From Rutidosis leptorrhynchoides (Eukaryota; Streptophyta; Magnoliopsida; Asterales; Asteraceae): DNA of 64,000 nt. Below the pieces are notes generated by a model. That model ran no database searches and had not been told where the DNA came from. It was given only the letters and a program-made list of their open reading frames with translations. This document shows, piece by piece, positions 38,896-48,725 of this stretch. The position numbers and the translations under genes are program-made. The stretch covers positions 343,485,501 to 343,549,500 of the forward strand of contig NC_092338.1 of NCBI RefSeq assembly GCF_046630445.1, in the 5' to 3' direction. How positions within the stretch are numbered: the stretch's first letter is position 1; the number at the start of each line of letters is the position of its first letter.

Positions 38896-39631
38896 GGTTG
38901 TTGTGGTTGTTGTCCCATTTCCTCTTTTCGCTACTACCAGCCTCAAACTTAGCCTTCTCCGGCTCATCAATAAGAATCTGATTCATGAGGGTATGCGCCA
39001 TGCGCATTGCTTCGGGAACATTCGGTGGTTTGGACGATGTGACGTTTCCTTTGATGGACTTAGGGAGTCCCCAGAAGTATCTCTCCATACGCTTGAATTC
39101 CGGGGTGACCATTGTCGAACACATAAGAGCTAGTTCCAAAAATCTCCTGTTGTAACCATCAAGGTCGTTCCCAACGGCCTTTAACTGCATAAATTTGATT
39201 TCCATCTTCTGGATTTCGATTCTCGGACAATACTCATCAATCATAGCCGCTTTGAATTCCTCCCATGGCGTAGCATACGCCTCATCGATACCTTTCGCTT
39301 GAGCTAACGTGTTCCACCACGTTAGCGCGCCGTCAGATAGTGTGCACGAAGCAAACTTGGTTTTATTATCCTCCGAACAGTTGCTAACTCGGAATACTGA
39401 TTCAAGTTTCTTGAACCATCTGGTGAGACCAACCGGTCCCTCGGTTCCATTGAAGTTATGTGGTTTGGAGCTCTGGAATTCCTTGTAAGTACACCCATTT
39501 CGAACGGGTGGGATAACTGGTGGTGGTGGTGGTGGAGCTTGGAGGTTTCTTTCTGCTAGGGCTGCGGCTACACGTTCTTGGATCATCTCTTCAATTTGAG
39601 CAGCAGTAGGTGTGGATCGACCGTTAGCCAT
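35153..39631 (-). pseudogene. gag-pol: Element D gag-pol, one frame with nine stop codons
   Basis: A single frame of about 1490 codons. Gag (from MANGRSTPTAAQIEEMI at 39631) carries YKEFQSSKPHNFNGTEG, a poly-Asn tract and two CCHC knuckles (CKRCYKHH near 38735; CYECGQTGHFRNACP near 38600). The protease site reads LFDTDADRSYV, with DTG changed to DTD. Reverse transcriptase shows [13 protein letters not shown] (YxDD-type FIDD), followed by RNase H. Integrase has an HHCC finger ([11 protein letters not shown]), [13 protein letters not shown] and [11 protein letters not shown], then a chromodomain-like end (RVRWNAKRGPEFTWDRE). In-frame stops: 38837, 37811, 37577, 37088, 36749, 36743, 36197, 36161, 35693 (lower coordinate of each). 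No frameshift was seen. The lineage is most like Tekay. Confidence 0.93.
38868..38912 (-). repeat. Trinucleotide repeat coding for poly-Asn in Gag
   Basis: Plus strand GTT repeats give an Asn run (with His interruptions) on the minus strand, just before the Gag zinc knuckles. The region is close to the first stop at 38837. Confidence 0.85.
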
Positions 39632-39928
39632 GATGTTCTAATCAAAAATTTTGACTCAAGTCAAAATCCAGCATTCAATACAGTAATAATATAGTATATA
39701 GTAACCAACATGGAATCAAAACATCACATGTTATTAAATAACGCATCTAGGTACAAATACCACAGAATCATCGTACATTAATGTAAATAGAACATCGTGC
39801 AAAAATTTAAATAACGCAAAGTTCCATTCATTAATAATAAGTTTCATACATCCGCATAAGTTCTTACAATACATAAATAGTACAAGAAGCTACTACTAGA
39901 TTACATCATGAAATCTAATACAAAAGTC

Positions 39929-40870
39929 CTACGGTGAAGGTGGGTGTAGGATGTCCAAAACCTGTGCCAGCTGCTCCTCGAGCTTAGTAACCCGAGCTCG
40001 GAGAATCTCTACCTCCCTTGTCAATTCCTCGACTGTGGGAGATGGTGGGGCAGGCTGTGCCGGCGGTGCAGGTGGTGCCGGTGGTGCAGGTGGGGCCGGT
40101 GGAGCGGATGGTGCTGGTGGAGCGGGTGGTGCAGACCGCACGAAACGGGGTGCAGATGTCCCGGCTCCAGAAATAGTCAGCACGTAACGAGGTGCCTTAC
40201 GTATGAGTGGGTCGGCAGGGTATGGCACAAGCCGCTTATGGGCAGTAACCCTCCGACGTCGACCAAAAGCGTCAGTGAAAGCACGACCTCCATTCACCCC
40301 TGGAATGACGGTGCCATCAGGACGGTACCGCTTCTTCGGCGGGGTGGAGGGTGCCTGTATAGGTACGTCATCAAGGTTCTCTTCGTCAGAGTCACTGGAG
40401 TCATCTGTAGAGGAGTCATCGGATGAAGGATCATCAGAATCATATGGTGGTGGTACGGGTGGCTGAACTGGCAGTCCGAAGGAGGCCAACATCTCTCTGT
40501 GTCTACCTGGCGGAATCGGCACTAAACGTCTATCTGGAGCGCGTCGGCACGGCATGCGCATATGGTTACGAAATGGCCCTTCCCCGAACTCCGCGGAGAT
40601 CACAACACCACCAATATGGGGCTGTGAATCCGAGGGTCCGGGAGCAGACGGAGCTGGAATCTCCGTAGGATCCACATTTTCGTCAATAGTAGCCACTGGT
40701 GCAGGCGGCTGGCTGCTAGTCCCGGAAGATGAAGCGCCAGGGTCACTCGTGCGTATCAGGATCGGTGGATCGGCAACGGTGGTAGGTGGAGTAGCTGAAG
40801 AGTCTAAACTGCCCAAAATGCTAGCAGGTGGTACATCCGACATCTGAACAAGGAAAAATAAATTTTCCAT
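39929..40870 (-). CDS. ORF0 of element D (313 aa, or 304 aa from the inner Met)
   Basis: Intact ORF between the primer binding site (41169) and gag (39631), separated from gag by 297 bp. The start may be MSDVPPASILG at 40843. The N-terminal half is Pro/Ser/Thr-rich with an acidic Ser/Asp cluster (SDDPSSDDSSTDDSSDSDEE, about residues 145-165). The middle has a conserved basic block (GTVIPGVNGGRAF, RRRRVTAHKRLVPYPADP). It is followed by PAP repeats and a C-terminal coiled coil (LTREVEILRARVTKLEEQL) ending HPPSP. The same middle and C-terminal blocks recur in the captured fragment at 46190-46492. No known domain; not Gag, Pol or Env. It could be a chaperone or packaging partner, but that is a guess. 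It is intact while gag-pol has nine stops. Confidence 0.75.
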   Translation of the reverse strand: MENLFFLVQMSDVPPASILGSLDSSATPPTTVADPPILIRTSDPGASSSGTSSQPPAPVATIDENVDPTEIPAPSAPGPSDSQPHIGGVVISAEFGEGPFRNHMRMPCRRAPDRRLVPIPPGRHREMLASFGLPVQPPVPPPYDSDDPSSDDSSTDDSSDSDEENLDDVPIQAPSTPPKKRYRPDGTVIPGVNGGRAFTDAFGRRRRVTAHKRLVPYPADPLIRKAPRYVLTISGAGTSAPRFVRSAPPAPPAPSAPPAPPAPPAPPAPPAQPAPPSPTVEELTREVEILRARVTKLEEQLAQVLDILHPPSP

Positions 40871-41168
40871 GTCAGTAAGTCATAAAGCAAGCACGTATTA
40901 GGCCAACAGTTTAAATCATGTATAACAATAAGTAGCATGGCAATAATAACGTATCATACAGAAGTAGCATGCAATCGAAAGCAAGTAATAGCATGCAGTA
41001 GTGAAATCATGTAGTAGCATACGGCATATAGCAGTAACAGTAAGCAGCAGCATGCAGTAAGTTCAGCAGAAACACGTAAACTAGCAAGTTGTAGATTAGT
41101 CCTATTAGTTAATCCTACTCGGGTCGGTCTTAGACTCACTAATGCAACCTAATTCCCTACAACCAATG

Positions 41169-41180
41169 CTCTGATACCAA
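41169..41180 (-). promoter_or_regulatory. Primer binding site of D
   Basis: Minus strand TGGTATCAGAGC, two bases from the 5' LTR of D. Confidence 0.92.
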
Positions 41181-41182
41181 AT

Positions 41183-44105
41183 GTGATGCCCCGTACAAAA
41201 CCATCGTGTACGAGTCATCAACAACAGGATCATTACAAGGTTAAGTACTACATGCGATTTCAAAAAGAGTTTGCATTCATAAATAAAGTGATGTCTAAAC
41301 CAACATCGAATGTTTTACAATCCAAAAGCATGCTTCACTAAGTAGAAGCAAATAATAAGTGTATGTGACCACAATGGTCGTTACAAGTCATAATTCAAAA
41401 GTACTAAAGTTTGAATGCAAGGTAAAGTAGTTCATGCGATGACAACTCTAAGCAACGGGTGTCTACAGCACGACTAGTACACAGCGGAAGCTAACCTCAA
41501 GCACCTGAGAAAAACATGCTTAAAAACGTCAACACAAATGTTGGTGAGCTATAGTTTAAGTATAACAGTAAGTAAGGTAGGCCACGAGATTTCAGTGCTA
41601 CAAAGAGCGTTTCAAAACAGTATGATAAAGTATATGTTAACCGTGGGCACTTGGTAACTAACTTAACGTTTATACCCCCTGAAAGTACACTTGGCAAGTG
41701 CGTATGTCTACGAAGTATTAAACACTCGTTAAATGCTAGCGCTACTAGCCCGAGTGGGGATGTCAAACCCTATGGATCCATATCTAAGATTCGCATTCAT
41801 GGTTCAAAAACCAATGATTAAACGTTACCGAGCTAAAGGGAATGTTTATGCCGTTGTATAACCCACACATATATAAGTTTAAGTACTCGTGCCTAGTATG
41901 TAAAACATAAAATCCGCATGTATTCTCAGTTCCCAAAATAAGTTAAAGTAAAAAGGGAATGCTATAACTCACAATGATAATGTAGTCGTAAAGTCGGTTC
42001 GGAAAAGGTGTGCAAGTAATCGGTCCGAAGGTCCTCAAACTAAGGCAAATAGTACTAAGTCAGTAAATCGTCTTAATAGGTTTAAAAGTATGTAAATAAG
42101 GTCTTAAGGGTCATCATCATTCATCATCAAACAAAAGGCGTAAAGTAAGTTTCGTTTATGAAAGTAGTTTAAAACAAAGACTGACTTCAGTCAGTCACCA
42201 CGGCCTCTACCCGTACTGAATTAAGGTGAGACCAGTGGCCATGGCTCCATATATGAGTCCTTTAAGTGTGGTAAAATTTACAGAAGCAAACTCGTCTTTG
42301 TTTGACTGTGGTGACGGTCTAAGTGCGAGTAGGTCAGAAATTTCTGCACAACGTTAAAAGGACATAGTGACGATCGGAGGACCATAAATCCTAAACCGTA
42401 ACTCGGATTAAGACGAGTCCTATATGAAAAGTTATATACTAGAAAAGAGATATTTGAAAATCATAATCACAACAGCCCAGGTTTACTGGTCTGTTACAGA
42501 AACAGCAGAACAGTAGGCAGGGAACAGTAGGCAGAAAAATAATGGGTTCCGGTGGGTTTGGTGTTTGATGTTCATCATGATTCTCATCCTTGATGCCTAT
42601 AGCTTCAAGTGTACAACTTATTGATGTGTTTACATCATATTTACCAAGTTTTGACCATCATAACCCTAGTGTAAGTCTAAGACATGAAGCACAACTCACT
42701 TAAGAGTTGTATGAAGTTTGATGAACCAAAGTTACATCAAAGTCTTAGATCTAACATATACATGAACTTTAAAGCTAATAACAAGTTACAAACTTGAGAG
42801 TAAACTAACTAATCAAGATCTTAAGATGTAGAACATAGTTCTTAGTTAGATCTTGAAGATCCAAGACCCAAAAGTATAGATCAAGCATAAGTATACAAAG
42901 TTATATTTAAAGAAAACTTATTTACATGTTCTTGAACTATTAATTTAACTTTTAGTTCCAAGAGATATGAGATCAAGACTAACTTGTAGTACTTGACCAA
43001 CAACAACCAAAATCATAAAATTAAAGTGCAAGTAAAACTAAATAAATAAGTAAATAAGTTCATGGGTTTCATACTTTAAAGATTCAAACTAAAGTTTGAT
43101 CTTTAAGAAAGTAAACCTTAAAGTTTACTAACATGAATTACAAGTATGATGTACAACACATGAACCTTAAATCTTTTGAAACAATAAATGTAGCATTATA
43201 AACTAGTGAGTTTATGTTCTTGTGTTCTTGAAAAATACAAGATATTATGGAGAATCAAACTAAAGAGTTTGATTCTTAAACATATAAGTAAGTAATAACA
43301 AGAATAAGTAACAAAGTAACAACAACATCTAACAAGTATCAAGTAATTTTACAACATTAAAGAACAAAGTTGATGATGATATAGGGGTGTTTTGGTTCGG
43401 TTTTAGGACAAAGAAAGAAAAGAGAAAAGCTTCATGTTACTTACAATTGTTAGAGAGAAAAGAGAGAAATAAATGAGAGAAATGTTGAGAGGATTTTGCA
43501 AGTAAAGTGTGTGTGTGAAGAATGAGGTTTACAAATGAACAAGTGATGTAAAAGAAAAGATTTTGAATCCCATTCCCCCCATGGTATCCCACAGCCTGCA
43601 GTAAAAAAGAAGGGGGAAGGATTTGTTTGTTGGTTACTTGGATGAAAAGTCTTAAAAGTTGGATACTTGGTGTTAGTTCATGGGGATTATGTGCCAACTA
43701 GATTCCAAGTCTTCTTAAACTAACTAGTTATAACTAAATGGATACTTACATGAATGAGTGGGCTAAATAAGTCCATTAAAGTGTAGGGTGGGCTTCTAAA
43801 GTCCACTAATACTAATAAAGGCCCAAGTTCAAATAAAAGCCCAAGTATGTATGTAATTAACAAGTTAATCCAATTAAAAGCCCAAGTAACTAACTAATAA
43901 CTTTAGTTAATTAAAATGATTAATAAACTTAATCATGAATGCAAATAATATCTAAAAATATTATTCGTGAAAGTTCCGGGTGTCACAAAGACGTTTCGGG
44001 CAATCATGGCAACATGTAAATGTAATAACGTACATTCGTTTTATCACACGTATTAATAATAATAATTATTAATAAATAAACGTTGGAAAATCCAGGGTCA
44101 TTACA
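41183..44105 (-). repeat. Element D 5' LTR (2923 bp)
   Basis: Lies upstream of the primer binding site on the minus strand. The tail block occurs at 41502-41554 (minus), as in B and E. Small ORFs inside (for example 43437-43697 minus) repeat in the other LTR and look non-coding. Confidence 0.92.
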
Positions 44106-44110
44106 TTGTG
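44106..44110. repeat. Target-site duplication of D, right copy
   Basis: TTGTG. Confidence 0.88.
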
Positions 44111-44978
44111 TTTTTTAGAGTATATTTTGTTATTTAGGAATTCTTTAGCACGTTATTGTTAATGCTTTGCTTAAATGTTGTTGAGAGTGTATTTGCTTGA
44201 TTGAATTAAATTAACAAAAGATACAACATGTGTGTGTTGTTTATATTACCAATAGAAAAAAAAACAAAAAATATGTACATGCAGAATAGTGAAATTTCTT
44301 TTATTTATCCTCCCTAATATTATTGTATTTAGTAACCATGTTTTTACCAACAACTCTGCTTTTGCTTTGGTTTTGGGAGGCACATGTAGGTCTTTAAAAA
44401 AATTAATTTAGGAAATTTCAGAACCAAAGAATTGCTATATGTTTTGTTTAATCTCATACTTACAATTGTTTTGTTTTTACTTTTTTTACTTTGTTATTAT
44501 TTTCTCATGTTGACAAGTGGATATGTACAAACTTGGTTGTGAGTTACTGGTATTTATTGTTTCGAATGTCCAAGTAATACATTTTATTTAGTTTTATTTT
44601 TTTAAGACACATATAACCCATTTAAAAAATTACGGGGTAAAAAGTTGTAACCAATTTGGAATCCCTGAGTCTCTGAAACTGTTTTGATTTAGCTTTCCTG
44701 TTTGGGGGTCGGTGTGGGTCATTAAAAATTCTTTTTGAGGAAAATTTCAAAACCAAGGAGTTCCTATATGTTTTGTTTAATCTCATGTCTGTATTTGTTT
44801 TGTTTTTAGATTTTTTTTACTTTGTTATTATTGTCTCAAATGGGTATGCCTTTATATAAAGCAAGCTTTGTTTAAAGAGGGTCAAATAACTTACAACTAT
44901 ATTTATTTTATTTTATTTTTTTTCTTACCCTTGCCAGTAACTTGCATGACTGATGGATTTTTTTTTTATTTATTCCAG

Positions 44979-46182
44979 CTATTTCACCTTTGTATTGTGA
45001 TTTGGGTGACTCCACATGCGTATGCTCACCGTGTGGGGCACTATTTTGGCGTGCTGAATGCCTTACAGGCTCCTTTAAAGATAAAAAAATACATTAATAT
45101 CATTGTTGTGAGAATGGACGCGTACGTTTGCCACGTTATGAAGATCCTCCTACTGTGTTAAGGCAACTACTAGAGCGTCATGGTTTCATTGAAAACATCT
45201 GTACCTATAACCAGATGTTTAGCATGACTTCCTTTGGTGCCCACGTTGATGACAGTGTAAATACTGGTCATTCACCTTACGTGTTCAAAGTTTCTGGCCA
45301 GATTTACCATTGGATTGGTGCTCTATGTCCTCCAGAGGGAAGTCAACCAAGGTTTTTACAACTTTATATATACGATACTGATAATGAAGTTGAAAACAGG
45401 ATAGCCTACTTTGGTGGGCAGGAATCGAACTGACTTTGCCAAGCAGTTGTCACTCAGCTGATACATCTCCTTGATTTTCATAATAAGCTGGTAAAGTTGT
45501 TCCGTACCGCTAGAGACACGTGTTCTGCTAAGGAGGTACCAACTTTCAAAGTTCAGTTGTTCAGCTTGGCTGGTTCAATGCAGCGTGCTCTTCCAACCTC
45601 CGATACAGTTGGGGCTATTGTCTTCGACAGTGGTCCGCAAACTATTTCTGATTATGACGTAATAATTGAACCAAGGTCTGACAGACCGACGAGAGTTAAC
45701 AAGCTTCACCCATTATACATGTCTTTACAGTACCCATTAATGTTTTTCTACGGTGAACAAGGTTTCCATCTCAACTTGATGCTACGTGGTATACTTGGTT
45801 CGCAGGGCGGACGGGCGAAGAAAATGTCAATGAACATGTACTATAGTTATCAGATTCATGATAGGCTTAATGTTTACAGCCTTATGTTACGGTGTGGACG
45901 CCTGTTCCAGTAGTATGTGGTGACAGTTTATTGCAGTATAGAACTTGATCGGATGGATTATATTAGAAGGATGCAGAAAGATATACGCAGTGAATACTTG
46001 TCAGGTTTGTACGATGCTATTGATAGAGGTGACAAGAGTGGTTCATACGTTGGGAGCAGGACTATTCTTCCAGCTTCGTTCACTGGCGGTCCCCGTTATA
46101 TGTATAGCCATTATCTAGATGCTCTGGCCATTTGCCGGGTCTTTGGAAATCCATAATTTTTTTATCACTTTCACCTGTAACG
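44979..46182 (+). pseudogene. Helitron RepHel exon, N-terminal zinc-finger and Helitron-like domain, first copy
   Basis: Starts after the TTCCAG acceptor. It reads YCDLGDSTCVCSPCGALFW, then CCENGRVRLP, a Cys-rich finger usual in plant RepHel proteins. TSFGAHVDDSVNTGHSPYVF and YHWIGALCPPEGSQPRFLQL follow, then the Helitron-like N-domain (KLHPLYMSLQYPLMFF, RTILPASFTGGPRYMYSHYL). Stops occur at 45091 (TAA), 45432 (TGA), 45911 (TAG) and 46154 (TAA). From 45366 it duplicates 47653-48468. It ends abruptly at CTGTAACG, where gypsy sequence begins. The TGA at 45432 is shared with the second copy. Confidence 0.85.
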
Positions 46183-47652
46183 TTTCGATGGTACTGTTAT
46201 TCCAGGGGTTAACGGAGGAAGGCCGTTCGTGGACGCACATGGACAGTTGGTTAGGGTCACAGCCAGTAAGCGGGTCGTACCGTATCCTGCCGATCCATTC
46301 GTGCGTAAGACCGCCCGCACTGTGCCGTCTACATCTACATCATCTGGTCCATCACCTGCACCACCTGCCCCACCAGCATCCCCCGTCATCGAGGAACTGA
46401 CGAGTAAAGTGCATGCCCTCCGTGCTCGGGTAACTGAGCTCGAGGATCAGATGTCCCACCTGATGGACATCATTTACCCACCTTCGCCCTAGGACTATTG
46501 TATTAGATTTCCTTATGTATTCCGTTTGTAGTTTCCTGTTTTCATTAATGTATTATACGAACCTCATGCCATTGTACGTAACTTTCTTATTATGAATGGG
46601 ATTACTGCTACTTAGTTGTTGTACAACGTTTTATTACATGTTGGCTTTTGTGCTACCTGCTGCTTGTTACCATGCTTAGTAATCGTGTGTTGTGTTGTTT
46701 CCATACTGTTTACCTTATGCTATGACGTTACCGATTACCGGATTTTGACTTAAGTCGAAATTTTTGTTTGGAATATCGATGGCTAACGGAAGAGGTCTGC
46801 AAGAAATCCCCACCACAGCTCAGATCGAGGAGATGATAGCTACTCGAGTAGTCGCGGCTATAGCGAATGCCAACCCTGCTCCAGCTCCACCGGCTACCCC
46901 AGCTGTTCAGAACGGGTGTACTTACAAGGAGTTCCAGAGCTGCAAGCCCCATAATTTCAATGGAACAGAAGGGCCAGTTGGGCTGACGAGATGGTTTGAG
47001 AAGTTGGAATCTGTGTTCCGTGTGAGTAACTGCTCTGAAGGGAATAAGACTAAGTTTGCATCCTGCACTTTGTCAGATGGCACTTTGACTTGGTAGAATA
47101 CGTTTGCCCAGGCTCAGGTAATTTACGAAGCTTATGCTACACCATGGGAAGAGTTTAAGAGGGCTATGATCGAGGAGTAATGCCCCGGGACAGAAATTCA
47201 GAAGATGAAAGCAGAGTTTTGGGAACTGAAAGTGGTAGGAACTGGCCTTGATGGCTATAACCGAAGGTACTTGGAGTTAGCATTGATGTGCCCCACAATG
47301 GTTACTCCGGAGTACAAGCGGATGGAGAGGTATCTGTGGGGACTCCCCAAGGATATTCAAGGAAATGTCACTTCATCAAAACCAGTGAATGTCCAAGAAG
47401 CTATGCGTATGGCACACACCCTGATGAATCAGATTACCCGCCAAGAGCCAGAGAAGGCGAAATCAGAATCGGGAACTAGTAATGGGAAACGTAAGTGGGA
47501 CGAAAACAAGGGAAAATGTTTTGACCAGAACCCAGTTAAGAGGTATGAGAATTTCAAAGGGAACAACGACTGGATGAACCCGAACCTGAATCCTAGCTCA
47601 AACCCTAACTACAAAGGTACCCTTCCTCAGTGTAAGAGATGCTACAAGCATC
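46183..47652 (+). mobile_element. Gypsy ORF0-gag fragment trapped between Helitron repeats
   Basis: 1470 bp related to element D but not derived from this copy. It starts inside ORF0 (RFDGTVIPGVNGGRPF), runs through its coiled coil (LTSKVHALRARVTELEDQM) to a stop at 46490, then a 286-bp spacer, then gag from ATG 46779 (MANGRGLQEIPTTAQIEEMI) to CKRCYKHH, where it joins Helitron sequence. It has no LTR and no target duplication. The gag part carries stops at 47094 (TAG) and about 47178 (TAA). The ends fall inside coding sequence on both sides, so it arrived by DNA rearrangement and not by normal integration. Confidence 0.88.
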
Positions 47653-48621
47653 ATATATACGATACTGATAATGAAGTTGAAAACAGGATGGCCCACTTTG
47701 GTGGGCAGGAATCAAACTGACTTTGCCAAGCAGTTGTCACTCAGCTGATACATCTCCTTGATTTTCATAATAAGCTGGTAAAGCTGTTCCGTACCGCTAG
47801 AGACAAGTGTTCTGCTGAGGAGGTACCAACTTTCAAAGTTCAATTGTTCAGCTTGGCTGGTTCAAAGCAGCGTGCTCTTCCAACCTTCGATGTAGTTGGG
47901 GCTATTGTCTTCGACAGTGGTCCGCAAACTATTTCTGATTATTACGTAATAATTGAACCAAGGTCTGATAGACCGACGAGAGTTAACAAGCTTTACCCAT
48001 TATACATGTCTTTACAGTACCCGTTAATGTTTTTCTACGGTGAACAAGGTTTCCATCCCGACTTGATGCTACGTGGTATACTTAGTTCGCAGGGCGGACG
48101 GGCGAAGAAAAGGTCAATGAACATGTACTATAGTTATCAGATTCATGATAGGCTTAATGTTTACAGCCTTATGTTAAAGTGTGGACGCCTGTTCCAGCAG
48201 TATGTGGTGATAGTTTATTGCAGTATAGAACTTGATCGGATGGATTATATTAGAAAGAAGTAGAAAGATATACGCAGTGAATACTTTTCGGGTTTGTATG
48301 ATGCTATTGATAGAGGTGACAAGCGTGGTTCAGACGTTGGGAGCAGGACTATTCTTCCAGCTTCATTCACTGGCGGTCCCCGTTATATGTATAGCCATTA
48401 TCTAGATGCTCTGGCCATTTGCCGGGTCTTTGTAAATCCACAATTTTTTATCACTTTCACCTGTAACGCTAAGTGGCCTGAGATAACTCGATATTTACGG
48501 GCTTATCCACGACTTACACCTTCAGATCGGGCTGATGTTGTTGTTCGTGTATTTTACATGAAAGATAAAGAGTTTATCGTGTTCTTAAAAGAGCAGCAAC
48601 CCTTGGGCGATTTCAGAGGAG
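47653..48621 (+). pseudogene. Helitron RepHel exon, second copy and continuation
   Basis: Up to 48468 this repeats 45366-46182 with about 97 percent identity by eye. It then continues where the first copy stops, reading FITFTCNAKWPEITRYLRA, SDRADVVVRVFYMK and FLKEQQPLGDF to a splice donor at 48622. It shares the TGA (47718) with copy 1, has a private TAG at 48261, and lacks the private stop of copy 1 at 45911. This is the Rep domain entry region. Confidence 0.87.
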
Positions 48622-48725
48622 GTACTACTTGATCTATCTTTATCTTTTAAAGTTTTTGGGGGTAATATTACTTTATATCATCTATGTTATACACAAAAAA
48701 AAACATCACTTAACTTTTTTTTCAG
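48622..48725 (+). other. Intron of the Helitron RepHel gene (104 bp)
   Basis: Begins GTACTACTTG and ends in a T-rich tract plus CAG. Removing it leads into VLYTIEFQKRGLPHCH, the expected next segment of Rep. Confidence 0.75.

Larger units (their letters stand above)
32208..44105 (-). mobile_element. Element D: Ty3/gypsy chromovirus (Tekay-like), full-length, minus strand
   Basis: An 11.9-kb element with two LTRs (2909 and 2923 bp, by eye about 2-3 percent different), a primer binding site, ORF0, and gag-pol in the order gag, protease, reverse transcriptase, RNase H, integrase, with a C-terminal chromodomain-like segment. On the minus strand the LTR reads TGTAATGACCC...GGGGCATCACA. The target duplication is perfect. 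All coding is minus. gag-pol has nine in-frame stops, so this copy cannot move itself, while ORF0 is open. Confidence 0.93.
32098..44978 (+). other. Helitron intron hosting element D
   Basis: Donor GTATGA at 32098, acceptor TTTATTCCAG ending at 44978. Without D it is about 980 bp. It contains a 98-bp tandem duplication (32100-32197, and 32198-32207 plus 44111-44198), in whose second copy D is inserted, and an imperfect direct repeat (44405-44500 and 44735-44832). Confidence 0.65.

Noticed and set aside
39951-40847. Plus-strand Gly-rich ORFs over D ORF0
   Set aside because: Complement of PAP and Ser/Asp codons of ORF0; the minus-strand frame has the relative in the trapped fragment.
46183-47652. 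Gypsy fragment as an independent retrotransposon insertion
   Set aside because: No LTR, ends inside coding sequence, and the flanking direct repeats are 816 bp, far too long for a target duplication.
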